From contig NZ_CM001773.1 of assembly GCF_000314895.2 (NCBI RefSeq), positions 663,289 to 727,288 of the forward strand: a stretch of 64,000 nt of DNA, in the 5' to 3' direction. The notes under the pieces are model-generated. The model saw nothing but the letters and a program-made list of their open reading frames with translations. It did not search any database and was not told where the DNA came from. Position 1 is the stretch's first letter, and each line of letters starts with the position of its first letter. Shown here piece by piece: positions 17,610 to 26,949 of this stretch. Source of the stretch: Providencia sneebia DSM 19967. GTDB lineage: Bacteria; Pseudomonadota; Gammaproteobacteria; Enterobacterales; Enterobacteriaceae. Made by a program: the position numbers and the translations under genes.

Positions 17610-19148
17610 TTATTCAGTAGGGCTTTTTGGGGCATTGATTGATTTGTTGGCTTGCGTTTCCCAAGTAAATGGTGCGAAATCGGGATCATCACCTTTCCAA
17701 GATGGTTTACGCACGGCATAAATAATGCTCGGGAATAACCAGAAGATAAGTGTCAAGATAACGAGAACGCCAAAATAGATTTCAGGGCTACCAACACTAA
17801 TTTGATCTGGCGGAATAAAGCTGAAGATAAAAGCGGTTAAAGCGGAAATAAAACCAATACCGCCCACAATCCACATGCCTAAGTTACCGCCGGGCAAAGT
17901 ATAAGGACGAGGTCGATTTGGCTGGCTATAACGTAATCTTAGTGCCGCAGCAAACATGCAAATATAGGCCGTTAGGTACAGAATGTTTGCGAGCTGATTT
18001 AATATTTGATAAGCCGCTTGAACAGACGGTAAAACGACAAAGAGAATGGATAAACAAGTCACTAATACTGCTTGTAGGAGCAAGATAAACGTTGCCGAGC
18101 CATTTTTATTGGTTTTCTGCCAAATTTTTGGTAAATAACCGGCTTTTGCTACGGCTAGCACACCTGTTGATGGCCCAACAACCCAAGTTGTCACACAGGT
18201 TAAGACACCAATAGCCAGCATGATTGCAACAATTGAAGAGGCCCAAGGTATGCCAACCCAGACAAAGAGATCATGGTATGCGGTGAGAATGGCTTGTGTT
18301 AAGTTGATTTGTTTGTTGGGAACGACAAACGCGATAGCTAAGGTTGCTAGCACAAGAATGAGAACGGTACCAATTGCGGCACTCATAATGGCAATAGGAT
18401 AATTACGAGTCGGGTTTTTGACTTCTTTCACGTGAACCGCATTCATTTCCATTCCGGCATACATCAGGAAAATACTGGCGGCTAATACCACATTACTGAA
18501 ATTAGAAAAATCAGGGATAATATCTCCCCAAGCCATTGTGACTTCAGGTGTATTTCCTGAAATAACATACGCAAAACCTAAAATAATGAGTAATCCAGCA
18601 GGAATAAATACACCAATAACGCCCCCATATTTTGCCATTGTGGCAAACGCTTTAGAGCCGCGTAATCCAATGAAAGTGGCGACCCAATACACGGCGAGTA
18701 CGAGCACCAGTATAAAGATTTTATTACTTGCTAAGGAGGAAGCCGTATTTTCATTAGGATCTATATAGGCGATGGATACCGCACCAAAAGTCAGCGCGGT
18801 TGGCAAAAATACACAGACTTCGACAAATAAGATCATCATAATGGTAAATGCGAAGCGCCCACCAAAAGCTTCTCCTATCCAGCGGAACATTCCCCCTTTT
18901 TCTGGCCAGCCTGTTGCTAATTCGGCAGCGATTAGCGCAACGGGAACTAAAAATAGGATCGCAGCGAGCAGATAGTAAAAGATAGAGCTCAGACCATATT
19001 CAGCTTCGGAAGGCAATCCATTCAGTGAGACAACAGCAGTAATATTCAGCAGTACCAGACCAAAAATGGAAATAGTTCCCGCAGAGGCTTTTTTGTTGTC
19101 TGATGCCGATATTGTTGCTTTTTGTGAAGAATTAACAGAATCTGTCAT
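17610..19148 (-). CDS. gadC: Glutamate:GABA antiporter
   Basis: Inner-membrane APC-family transporter that exchanges external glutamate for internal GABA, completing the proton-consuming decarboxylation cycle. From the ATG at 19148 it has 512 residues, nearly the 511 of E. coli GadC, with about 12 hydrophobic segments. The region following the first helix (TGWPEKGGMFRWIGEAFGG) is typical of the GadC/YbaT-type branch. I prefer 19148 because the sequence upstream lacks family features, although the frame stays open to 19250. Substrate is inferred from position between gadB and glsA; YbaT-like transporters are the alternative. Confidence 0.85.
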   Translation of the reverse strand: MTDSVNSSQKATISASDNKKASAGTISIFGLVLLNITAVVSLNGLPSEAEYGLSSIFYYLLAAILFLVPVALIAAELATGWPEKGGMFRWIGEAFGGRFAFTIMMILFVEVCVFLPTALTFGAVSIAYIDPNENTASSLASNKIFILVLVLAVYWVATFIGLRGSKAFATMAKYGGVIGVFIPAGLLIILGFAYVISGNTPEVTMAWGDIIPDFSNFSNVVLAASIFLMYAGMEMNAVHVKEVKNPTRNYPIAIMSAAIGTVLILVLATLAIAFVVPNKQINLTQAILTAYHDLFVWVGIPWASSIVAIMLAIGVLTCVTTWVVGPSTGVLAVAKAGYLPKIWQKTNKNGSATFILLLQAVLVTCLSILFVVLPSVQAAYQILNQLANILYLTAYICMFAAALRLRYSQPNRPRPYTLPGGNLGMWIVGGIGFISALTAFIFSFIPPDQISVGSPEIYFGVLVILTLIFWLFPSIIYAVRKPSWKGDDPDFAPFTWETQANKSINAPKSPTE

Positions 19149-19262
19149 AATAAACACCAATAAATTGTCTGGCACGTTGCGTAAACAACATGCATAAATA
19201 AGATAAATTAAGATTGAATGATGATTGCCATCTATTGATATAGACGGCAATCAATCTGACAT

Positions 19263-20660
19263 TTAGCTATGATGAAAACCGGTTGTTTCCGATGCAGTGA
19301 GTGGGTGTGTAATTGGATGCTTCATGAAAAACTCAAGCGCACGCTTCATATCTTCAAGTAGTAGCATAGCTAAATCACGACTCACACCATGGCGCACTAA
19401 AATCCGTTGAATGACGAGATCTTCGCGGTTGGCTGGTAATGAGTAAGCGGGTACTTGCCAACCACGTGAACGCAGACGATCAGCAAGGTCGTAAAGTGTG
19501 TATCCACCGATACCTTGGTCTTCTTTCAGTTTCCAGCAAAGAGCAGGAATACCGGTTTGGCTATTTCCATCATAGATCATTTCAAATGGACCAAGTTTTG
19601 AAATTTCTTGTGACAGGTATTGTGCAGTTGTATAGCAAGCATTATGAATTTTGGTATACCCTTCACGACCAAGACGTAGGAAGTTATAATACTGGGCAAT
19701 AATCTGTCCACCGGGGCGAGAGAAATTGAGTGCAAAGGTAGGCATATTCCCACCTAAATAGTTCACGTTAAAAATTAATTCTTCTGGTAGGTCTTTTGCT
19801 TCACGCCAAATCACCCAACCTGCACCTAAAGGGGCTAAGCCAAATTTGTGACCCGAGGTATTAATGGATTTAACGCGCGGTAAGCGAAAATCCCATTCAA
19901 TATCAGGTGCACAGAAAGGCGCAAGGAAACCACCACTTGCACCATCGACGTGGATCGGAATATCCAGTCCGGTTTCTTTTTGCAGTTTATCCAGTGCATC
20001 ACTGACGGCTTTTACTGGCTCATATTGGCAAGTAAATGTGACCCCTAAAGTAGGAACAACACCAATGGTATTTTCATCAACGCGCTTTAAAACTTCTTCC
20101 GGCGTCATGATCAGGCGGTCACCTTCAAGTGGGATCTCTCTTAATTCAACATCAAAATAACGTGCAAATTTATGCCAGCAAATTTGTACTGGGCCGCAAA
20201 TTAAGTTTGGTTTATCCGTTGATTTTCCTTGTGCTTTTTGTTTTTTACGCCATTGCCATTTTAACGCTAATCCACCTAGCATAGCGGCTTCAGATGATCC
20301 AATTGTTGAGCAACCAAGTGTGTTGACCGCATCAGGCGAATTCCACAGATCAGCAAGCATATGGACACAACGATTTTCAATTTCGGCTGTTTGTGGGTAT
20401 TCATCTTTATCTATCATGTTTTTATCAATAGAGAGATTCATTAAGTCACGAATTTCATCATCAACCCAAGTTTGACAAAATGTCGCTAAATTTTGTCGTG
20501 AATTTCCATCTAGCATTAATTCATCTCGGACAGCACTAAATACATTTTGTGCATCTCGTTCTTTTAATGGAAATTGTGTTTTAGGTAGTGATTGAGATAA
20601 ATCAAATGATGCGTAAATATCGTCGTGTTCATTATAATGCATGACTTGTTTCTTATTCAT
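19263..20660 (-). CDS. gadB: Glutamate decarboxylase
   Basis: PLP enzyme that converts glutamate to GABA and CO2, consuming one cytoplasmic proton. The 465 residues match GadA/GadB (466). [13 protein letters not shown] and the PLP-lysine region [18 protein letters not shown] are nearly those of E. coli, and [16 protein letters not shown] forms part of the active site. The N-terminus ([14 protein letters not shown]), which in E. coli folds at low pH to bind the membrane, differs in sequence from GadB. The C-terminus ends GFHHS, near where a histidine closes the active site at neutral pH in GadB. AAGGAATC precedes the start. Part of the outer-membrane protein-gadB-gadC-glsA operon. Confidence 0.96.
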   Translation of the reverse strand: MNKKQVMHYNEHDDIYASFDLSQSLPKTQFPLKERDAQNVFSAVRDELMLDGNSRQNLATFCQTWVDDEIRDLMNLSIDKNMIDKDEYPQTAEIENRCVHMLADLWNSPDAVNTLGCSTIGSSEAAMLGGLALKWQWRKKQKAQGKSTDKPNLICGPVQICWHKFARYFDVELREIPLEGDRLIMTPEEVLKRVDENTIGVVPTLGVTFTCQYEPVKAVSDALDKLQKETGLDIPIHVDGASGGFLAPFCAPDIEWDFRLPRVKSINTSGHKFGLAPLGAGWVIWREAKDLPEELIFNVNYLGGNMPTFALNFSRPGGQIIAQYYNFLRLGREGYTKIHNACYTTAQYLSQEISKLGPFEMIYDGNSQTGIPALCWKLKEDQGIGGYTLYDLADRLRSRGWQVPAYSLPANREDLVIQRILVRHGVSRDLAMLLLEDMKRALEFFMKHPITHPLTASETTGFHHS

Positions 20661-20697
20661 TTCATGATTCCTTCTGTATTATATCTGTTTGTATAAA

Positions 20698-21735
20698 CTA
20701 AAAAGTATATTTAAATCCGACTCCACCTTGTGGCTGTATTCGCCAATCTTTCTCGGTAGAACCCCATACTTGGTTAGAATATTTTGCTTGGGCAAAAATA
20801 GAAAAAGAGACATCCTGATTTAATTGATAATTTAATGTTAATTGAGGAAGTGCAAATAAGGTGTAAGTACTTTTATAATTACCTTCCATAATTGTTGGGC
20901 TTAGCCATTCATACATTTGATTACCGGCAATAAAAGGATCCCACGCAGCTTTTTTATTTGACGCAATATAAGGGTCGAGGCCACCTGTAAAATTAAATGA
21001 TAATGACGTGCTTTCATTAAATTTAATGAGTTCATTGGTATAATTTAACCAAGCCATAATCATAAAATAATTCGCATTCTCATAAGATTGAGTGCCATTA
21101 TTTATCATCATTGAGCCGTTATACCATTCTCTAAATGCATAGGCATTGAACGTTATGGAGAAATTAGCAGGTAGTTCCCAATTGGTTAATAAACTGAATA
21201 TCCCCGTATTAACATGCCCTGAATCTCCACCTGAATTAACGCCATAAATATACATTGGTGAGAAAGCAAATTGAGTGGCTTTAATATAACCATTGGATGG
21301 AATGTACTCAGAAAAATCAAAAGATGTTTGTATCAACGAATAAGTTTGATTACTTCCTGAAAATTCATTTTCATTTTCAACCATAATTGAAGAAGACCAT
21401 TTTACTTTGGAGGAATTAATAAAGCCTCCGTTATAACTTAATGTTCCTTTAGGTCCACTAAAACGGTTATCTTGCTGTTTTTCTTTACCATCATAATGAT
21501 ACATATTCCACGTGCGATCCCACTGTAGAGCAAGTGACCACTCAGGTGAAAAGTTGTAATTAGCGATAAAAGAAGGATGAGAGGTTGCCGTCTTATAACT
21601 TCCAGCATTCCCGTAGAAAGTTTGTGTTAATCCAATATAGCCATTTGGAATAAACAGTTTCTCGTCATCTTCTGCTTTTACCGTAAAAGGTAAAATAAGT
21701 AAAAATAGGCTTAGAATTAATCTATTATTTTTCAT
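20698..21735 (-). CDS. Outer-membrane beta-barrel protein (FomA-like?)
   Basis: 345 residues from the ATG at 21735, preceded by AAGGATT. The signal peptide (LILSLFLLILPFTVKA) is cleaved before EDDEK. The rest is a series of alternating amphipathic strands rich in Tyr, Trp, Asn and Gly, and the last residues GGVGFKYTF end in Phe as needed for BAM insertion. This is a porin-like barrel; I recall similar proteins annotated as FomA-family porins but cannot confirm. It is the first gene before gadB (37-bp gap), which suggests passage of glutamate, glutamine or GABA across the outer membrane. Confidence 0.65.
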   Translation of the reverse strand: MKNNRLILSLFLLILPFTVKAEDDEKLFIPNGYIGLTQTFYGNAGSYKTATSHPSFIANYNFSPEWSLALQWDRTWNMYHYDGKEKQQDNRFSGPKGTLSYNGGFINSSKVKWSSSIMVENENEFSGSNQTYSLIQTSFDFSEYIPSNGYIKATQFAFSPMYIYGVNSGGDSGHVNTGIFSLLTNWELPANFSITFNAYAFREWYNGSMMINNGTQSYENANYFMIMAWLNYTNELIKFNESTSLSFNFTGGLDPYIASNKKAAWDPFIAGNQMYEWLSPTIMEGNYKSTYTLFALPQLTLNYQLNQDVSFSIFAQAKYSNQVWGSTEKDWRIQPQGGVGFKYTF

Positions 21736-21813
21736 CAAAAATAATCCTTCTATATTCAATAATAAGAAAAAATTAAATTCCGAGAATTAAAGTATAAAAA
21801 TAGTGAATAGCTG

Positions 21814-21850
21814 AATAACACAACATAATAATTTATTTTGTTGTATTATT
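21814..21850. repeat. 37-bp near-perfect palindrome, copy 1
   Basis: Arms of 18 bp (AATAACACAACATAATAA and TTATTTTGTTGTATTATT) around a single central base, with two mismatched pairs. It is centred about 97 bp upstream of the outer-membrane protein start. It shares a 23-bp core running from CAAC to GTTG with copy 2, differing at three positions. Confidence 0.75.
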
Positions 21851-22031
21851 AATTTTTAATTAAATCATATAGATATATATTTACGCCAAGTCAACAACTC
21901 AATATTAGAGTTAATTGTAATTGTTCATTTTTTATCTTTGGAATTAAAAATTAAAAAAATATTTATATACGAAATGTTCGACTTAAAATTTAGATAATAA
22001 CAGCTATACTTTTGGTAAATTTTATGCAATA

Positions 22032-22070
22032 AATAAATGCAACAAAATAAATTATTTCGTTGCATTTATT
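22032..22070. repeat. 39-bp near-perfect palindrome, copy 2
   Basis: Arms of 19 bp (AATAAATGCAACAAAATAA and its complement) around a single central A, with one mismatched pair. Its core 22040-22062 matches copy 1 (21821-21843) at 20 of 23 positions. The two centres are 219 bp apart. Either paired operators for looping or ends of a small decayed element. Confidence 0.75.
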
Positions 22071-22722
22071 ATTAAAAATTTATTTGTTAATTGATCAAAT
22101 AATGCAGATCGCAATAAGAATAATACTTCATGTGTATGTAATTAAACTTAAACTGAGTTACATGAAATCAATATTATTCATTTTTCTCTTATTTTTTACT
22201 CAGTTTAAGTAATCATTATCTTGATGTATTTTTATGGTGAAATTTTATTTCATAACTTTCTTGTCTAAATTCCAATTTATGAGTAAACAATATAAAGGAG
22301 AATATTTTTATTACTCTATTTATGTTTATTTGTGTTAATTGGATTTAGTAAAACTAATATAAATATAAAATTTAGTTATAATTTAATAATCAAAGTATAG
22401 TTGTTTTATTAAACAATTGATTAATACCAATCGGTTTATTGATTTTTCATCGGTAGTTTCATATTAATAATATTTTGCGGGTTTACTCTTTCTCATCTTG
22501 CTTAACATGTCACCTCAACGCACAACAAAATTGCGTTGTTAGACTGGGGTAGATAAAAAACAATCAACTTCAAGCGACCAATTGGACTCGCTATCAACAC
22601 TTAGAAGTTTGATGTGTTTAGGTACTTTTTTCAAAAAAATGATAAATAATCTATCATTAGGTCTGTTCAGTTGTATGAATAATGATTAAAGTGAGATTAG
22701 TTAATAAAAATGAGGAAACGGT

Positions 22723-23337
22723 ATGCTGTATATCTTCGATATGGGTAATGTGATTATTGATATCGACTTTAATCGTGTTTTTGATAAATGGTCCGAACTG
22801 AGTGGAACACCAGTTGAACAGATTAAATCACGATTTACTTTTGGAAATATTTTTCAGCTCCATGAATGTGGCAAAATTTCAGATATTGAGTTTGCAGAAT
22901 TACTCTGTGAGGAGCTTGGTATTACATTGAGTTTTGAAGAGTTTGCGGAAGGTTGGCATGCAATTTTTGTTTCGCTAAGACCTGAAGTTATCGACATTAT
23001 GGAACGCCTGCGTGAACAAGGGCACCGTGTTGTTGTCTTATCGAACACAAATCGTTTGCACCTTGATTACTGGCCTGAACACTATCCTGAAATTGCAGCC
23101 TCTTCTGATTTTCTTTATTTATCCCAAGATTTGGGAATGCGTAAACCAGATCCAGAAATTTTTAATTATGTTTTACAGTCAGAAGAATTTGATGCTACTG
23201 ATACAATATTTTTTGATGATGTTGAAGCAAATATCAAAGCTGCCGAAGCTCTTGGTATCAAAAGTGTTCATGTAGTTGATAAAGATACGATCCCTGAATA
23301 TTTTCGTACTTACGATTTCAGTGCTGAAGTAGAATAA
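22723..23337 (+). CDS. yihX: HAD phosphatase, alpha-D-glucose-1-phosphatase YihX
   Basis: Cytoplasmic HAD-superfamily hydrolase; E. coli YihX releases glucose from glucose-1-phosphate produced by glycogen breakdown. The 204 residues compare with 199 there. Motif I is unusual but family-typical: FDMGNVIIDIDFN, where the first Asp is the nucleophile. Motif II is VLSNTN, motif III the lysine of GMRKPDPEIF and motif IV FFDDVEANI. The cap helices lie between motifs I and II. AGGAAACGG precedes the ATG. Followed by dtd; the yihY gene that separates them in E. coli is absent. Confidence 0.92.
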   Translation: MLYIFDMGNVIIDIDFNRVFDKWSELSGTPVEQIKSRFTFGNIFQLHECGKISDIEFAELLCEELGITLSFEEFAEGWHAIFVSLRPEVIDIMERLREQGHRVVVLSNTNRLHLDYWPEHYPEIAASSDFLYLSQDLGMRKPDPEIFNYVLQSEEFDATDTIFFDDVEANIKAAEALGIKSVHVVDKDTIPEYFRTYDFSAEVE

Positions 23338-23417
23338 GTGGGTGTTTTACCGTTATTTGATGTTTATTATTATGGAGTGACCTACTGTGTTGCTCCATTA
23401 TTTTGTACAGAGTTATC

Positions 23418-23855
23418 ATGATTGCATTAATACAAAGAGTGACCAACGCACAAGTTGTTGTTGACGATAATATTGTTGGGCAAATTGGTTCTGGCCTACT
23501 TGTTCTACTCGGTGTAGAAAAGGAAGATGATGAACAAAAAGCTAAACGTTTATGCGAAAAAGTGCTTGGTTATCGCGTGTTCTGCGATGAACAAGGCAAA
23601 ATGAACCTTAATGTTCAGCAGGCGGGTGGTAGTTTACTTGTTGTTTCTCAATTCACTTTAGCTGCTGATACCAAAAAAGGGATGAGGCCCAGTTTTTCTG
23701 GCGGTGCAGAGCCTTCCCGCGCTGATCAATTATATGAATATTTTGTTGAGCAAAGTTGCCAACAAGGTGTTAATACACAGAAAGGGCAGTTTGCGGCAGA
23801 TATGCAAGTCAGTCTGACAAATGATGGTCCAGTCACTTTTTGGTTGCAAGTCTGA
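23418..23855 (+). CDS. dtd: D-aminoacyl-tRNA deacylase
   Basis: Hydrolyses D-aminoacyl-tRNA, preventing D-amino acid incorporation. The 145 residues equal the family length. The two active-site motifs are clear: SQFTLAAD and, near the C-terminus, [10 protein letters not shown] with the Gly-cis-Pro that excludes L-substrates. I start at 23418 (MIALIQRV) as in homologs; an in-frame ATG at 23403 would add five residues. The downstream gene begins 22 bases after the stop, so dtd and fabY are probably co-transcribed as in E. coli. Confidence 0.96.
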   Translation: MIALIQRVTNAQVVVDDNIVGQIGSGLLVLLGVEKEDDEQKAKRLCEKVLGYRVFCDEQGKMNLNVQQAGGSLLVVSQFTLAADTKKGMRPSFSGGAEPSRADQLYEYFVEQSCQQGVNTQKGQFAADMQVSLTNDGPVTFWLQV

Positions 23856-23877
23856 CCAACAAAATAAGGGAGAGATT

Positions 23878-24801
23878 ATGTATCATTTACGTACACCTAA
23901 AGATGAAACTGAATTTGATGCTTATTACCAGTTTCGTTGGGAAATGTTACGTAAACCCTTTAATCAACCCCTAGGTTCAGAAAAAGATGGCTATGATTTA
24001 ACGGCGCATCATCAAATGGTTGTTGATGATAAAAATCGCATTTTAGCCATTGGTCGTCTTTATATTAATGCAGATAATGAAGGCGCAATTCGTTTTTTAG
24101 CTGTTAACCCAGTCATGCAAGGGAAAGGGTTAGGCAAGCTCATCTTAATGGCTTTAGAATCGATTGCCCGGCAAGAAGGCGTTAAGCGTATTGTTTCTAG
24201 CGTGCGAGAAGAAGCCGTATCTTTTTTTAATAAGATAGGTTTTGATAATCGCGGATTAATTGCGGGTGAACTGAAAACACCTATTCGCCATTATCTTATG
24301 ATCAAACCCATTGAAACACTTGATCAAATTCTACATCGGCCTGATTGGTGTGGTGAATTACAACAAGCATGGTACAAATATATCCCATTGAGTGAAAAAA
24401 TGGGGGTGCGTATTGAGCAATATACAGGTAAGAAATTCATCACAACAATGCCTGAATCGGGCAATCAAAATCCGCATGCAACGATATTTGCAGGCAGCCA
24501 ATTTTCACTGGCAACACTAACTGGGTGGGGGCTAATTTGGCTATTAATGCAAGAACATCAGTTAGGTGGGGATATTGTGCTTGTCGATGCAAATATCCGT
24601 TACAGTACCCCTGTCAGTGGTCGGCCAATTGCAATTGCGGATATGAGCAAACTCAGTGGTGATCTTGACCGTCTTGCCAGAGGAAGTAAGGCAAGAGTGA
24701 AGCTAGAAGTTCAAGTCATTGGGGCAGATAGTGAATCAGGCGCAGTTTTCAGTGGTGTTTATATGGTGATGCCTTCTCAAAATGTCATCAAACCGAATTA
24801 A
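23878..24801 (+). CDS. fabY: FabY (YiiD), fatty-acid synthesis initiation enzyme
   Basis: Two-domain protein of 307 residues. The N-terminal GNAT domain has the acetyl-CoA loop [13 protein letters not shown]. The C-terminal YiiD-type hot-dog domain runs from about [13 protein letters not shown] to the end, with [19 protein letters not shown]. In E. coli YiiD/FabY can start fatty-acid synthesis when FabH is missing, acting on malonyl-ACP. AGGGAGAG directly precedes the ATG at 23878, deciding against an earlier in-frame Met. It lacks the short C-terminal tail of the 329-residue E. coli protein. Confidence 0.92.
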   Translation: MYHLRTPKDETEFDAYYQFRWEMLRKPFNQPLGSEKDGYDLTAHHQMVVDDKNRILAIGRLYINADNEGAIRFLAVNPVMQGKGLGKLILMALESIARQEGVKRIVSSVREEAVSFFNKIGFDNRGLIAGELKTPIRHYLMIKPIETLDQILHRPDWCGELQQAWYKYIPLSEKMGVRIEQYTGKKFITTMPESGNQNPHATIFAGSQFSLATLTGWGLIWLLMQEHQLGGDIVLVDANIRYSTPVSGRPIAIADMSKLSGDLDRLARGSKARVKLEVQVIGADSESGAVFSGVYMVMPSQNVIKPN

Positions 24802-24882
24802 CGCTATGGTCGGCAGATAGGCAATCACATTGTCATATGTTATCGTCAAACCAATCTTAAAATCTTCCTAATATTCTAAATC

Positions 24883-24919
24883 AATTAGCCAACGATAAGT
24901 GAATTATCGCTGACTAATT
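24883..24919. terminator. Hairpin between convergent fabY and yicH
   Basis: Arms of 16 bp (AATTAGCCAACGATAA with TTATCGCTGACTAATT) pair with two mismatches around GTGAA. There is no long T run in either direction. A bidirectional terminator is the most economical reading. Confidence 0.55.
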
Positions 24920-24954
24920 ATTATCTGATTTTTCTATCAGTGTATTGTGTGAAA

Positions 24955-26733
24955 TTATTGTGTGACGATCGCAGGTATTTGCTGATGACTTGGCACTGGT
25001 GGCTCAAGTGGCATTGTTTCAGATTCAACAGGTGCCATTTCGCTTTCAACTGATGAAGTTACTACGCCATTGACAACAGTTCGAAACATTCTCTTTCCTT
25101 GTAATGGCATGGCCATCAACTCACCATTTAATGTTTTAGTTAATTTTGGTGCAAGAAGGTCACCTTGCAATGTTGTATCAAAATCACCCATTAATTGAGG
25201 TGGGAAACCTTGCCAGCCCCATTGATTTAATACGGATAGGTCAACATTTGTTCCTGATGCACGTAATAAAAAAGGCACTTTCTGTGGTGATTGTTTAACT
25301 AAAAGCCCGACTTTGACAATTCCTTTTTCTGTACTTGCGGTGAGTGATGCAGCAGCAGATGCTTGCCCACTTTGGCGGACATCCATATAGGGTCTGCGAA
25401 CCATAACTTGATTAATTGTACCGCTATCGGCATTAAATGAGGCTTTACCACTCCAAATACCCCATTGCTTCTGTTTGATGAAGTTGATGTCTTCAATATT
25501 TCCACTGAGCGCCGTAAATTCAAATGGGAAATAAGACTCGATATTCATCAATAGGGATTGTGATAAAGTAAATTGTTGGATTTTAAACCCAGATAACCAA
25601 TTGGGCGCTGGTTGTGCAAAGAAGTCCAGCCAAGTATTTGGCAGTGTATATAAAATACCTGCTAATTTACCTTCATTAATGGTTAAAGTTTTATCATTTC
25701 GCTGCCAAGTTGCGTTAAGATTAAAAACACCTTTGTAATAATAGCCGGATAATTTCTCTATATTGAGGTTATCACCTTGAATATTGGCTTTTCCGATGAG
25801 CGTATCAACTTGTTGATCGCCAATCACCAGTTGGTCAATATTAAAATCAATATGACTTTTAGGCAGATTCCAGCTTCCTCTGACGAAGCCAAGCTGATCT
25901 ATCTCGGTATTTAATCCTGATACTGCCCAATCTTTACCTTGTAAACCAATATTGGTCAGAATAAGATTTTTGATAGAAATTGGGTGTTCAATTTCAATGA
26001 CCTTGAGTAAATCAGCAAAAGAAATACTGGTTTGCCAGCCTACTCGGTTCATGGCGAGTGAATCAATGACAATAGATTTATCCGCAAGCATCTTGCCTGA
26101 CCCAAGAATATAACCATTATTGAGATAACCACTTGCCTCATTAAAAACCAACATATTTTCTTGCCGTTTTCCTGTAATAGCGACATTTTTTAGTGGCAAT
26201 TCATTGATATTTAATTGATTAGAAGTAAAGCGAAAATCACCATAACCAAAAGGATGGTTAACTGTTGGATGCCATGGCGTGATCCCCCCCGTTAATCCTA
26301 CCGCTTCTATTTGATTATTATTCTGATTTAATTGAATACGACTATTTTCAAATTGCAGAATATGGGCATCTAATGGAATTGATGTTGAAGTCTCTGAGGA
26401 ATTGAGGGCAACGTCACCTTGTGTTATCACTAAACGATGAATAGCATTGCCACTAAAAAGCTTGCGCCAGCTCATCTCAACAACAATCTGTTTTGCATCT
26501 ACTGAAATATCATTATTCGCAGAAGAGAGCTTGATATCTTGGAAGATAAATTCACCTGGATTAGCAAACTCATGTCCCATGATACCAACATCAATATTAT
26601 AGCTCGTCAATTTACTTAAAAACTGGCTGGCGTATGAAGCTCCCCAGCGCGTTTGTAAGCTGATATAAGTAAAAATGATGACAAATAAAAATAAGATTAG
26701 AAGCGTAATAATGAGCCTAGTTAACCATCTCAT
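24955..26733 (-). CDS. yicH: AsmA-family protein YicH
   Basis: 592 residues with one N-terminal membrane anchor (LIITLLILFLFVIIFTYISL) and a long periplasmic beta-rich region, the plan of the AsmA-like proteins thought to carry phospholipids between the membranes. QTRWGASYASQFLSKL after the anchor and the segments GILYTLPNTWLDFF and KQWGIWSGKASFN match YicH. The C-terminal end is Glu/Pro-rich (ESEMAPVESETMPLEPPVP), extending past the 569 residues of E. coli. Located next to xanP as in E. coli. The transport role is family-level inference. Confidence 0.9.
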   Translation of the reverse strand: MRWLTRLIITLLILFLFVIIFTYISLQTRWGASYASQFLSKLTSYNIDVGIMGHEFANPGEFIFQDIKLSSANNDISVDAKQIVVEMSWRKLFSGNAIHRLVITQGDVALNSSETSTSIPLDAHILQFENSRIQLNQNNNQIEAVGLTGGITPWHPTVNHPFGYGDFRFTSNQLNINELPLKNVAITGKRQENMLVFNEASGYLNNGYILGSGKMLADKSIVIDSLAMNRVGWQTSISFADLLKVIEIEHPISIKNLILTNIGLQGKDWAVSGLNTEIDQLGFVRGSWNLPKSHIDFNIDQLVIGDQQVDTLIGKANIQGDNLNIEKLSGYYYKGVFNLNATWQRNDKTLTINEGKLAGILYTLPNTWLDFFAQPAPNWLSGFKIQQFTLSQSLLMNIESYFPFEFTALSGNIEDINFIKQKQWGIWSGKASFNADSGTINQVMVRRPYMDVRQSGQASAAASLTASTEKGIVKVGLLVKQSPQKVPFLLRASGTNVDLSVLNQWGWQGFPPQLMGDFDTTLQGDLLAPKLTKTLNGELMAMPLQGKRMFRTVVNGVVTSSVESEMAPVESETMPLEPPVPSHQQIPAIVTQ

Positions 26734-26824
26734 AGTTATCTGCCCTCTCTATAAGTTATGATATTTGATGTATTCGTCTGACTAAGTTGACTATAACAAT
26801 TCTTGTCATGACAGAATATAGCAT

Positions 26825-26857
26825 AAAGGCTGTTAACATCCGTTATTAACAGCCTTT
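26825..26857 (-). terminator. Second hairpin downstream of xanP
   Basis: AAAGGCTGTTAA and TTAACAGCCTTT make a perfect 12-bp stem with a 9-nt loop, 93 bases past the xanP stop and 91 bases upstream of the yicH start. The T run is short. It may back up the nearer terminator at 26911-26941. Confidence 0.55.
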
Positions 26858-26910
26858 AGCAGTATGAATTGGTTCAATTCTCTATTTATTGCAGGTGACA
26901 AAATACAGAA

Positions 26911-26941
26911 TAACCGCCAGTGTATGCAACTTTGGCGGTTA
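26911..26941 (-). terminator. xanP terminator
   Basis: TAACCGCCA and TGGCGGTTA form a 9-bp stem eight bases past the xanP stop. On the minus strand it is followed by TTCTGTATTTTG. Confidence 0.7.
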
Positions 26942-26949
26942 TAGATAGA

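Larger units (their letters stand above)
21736..22722. other. AT-rich non-coding region, acid operon/yihX
   Basis: 987 bp with no gene seen. It holds two related long palindromes (21814-21850 and 22032-22070), an inverted repeat with exact 13-bp arms (ACTTAAACTGAGT at 22146-22158, its complement at 22198-22210), and a small hairpin CAACGCA/TGCGTTG at 22516-22538. Promoters for the leftward acid operon and the rightward yihX must lie here, but none is strong enough to name. Confidence 0.65.

Noticed and set aside
19439..20160. Open frames opposite gadB
   Set aside because: Antisense shadows of a strongly conserved gene.
22501..22545. Integron attC-like site around CAACGCA...TGCGTTGTTAG
   Set aside because: Only one short hairpin; no second core-site pair, no cassette gene and no integrase.
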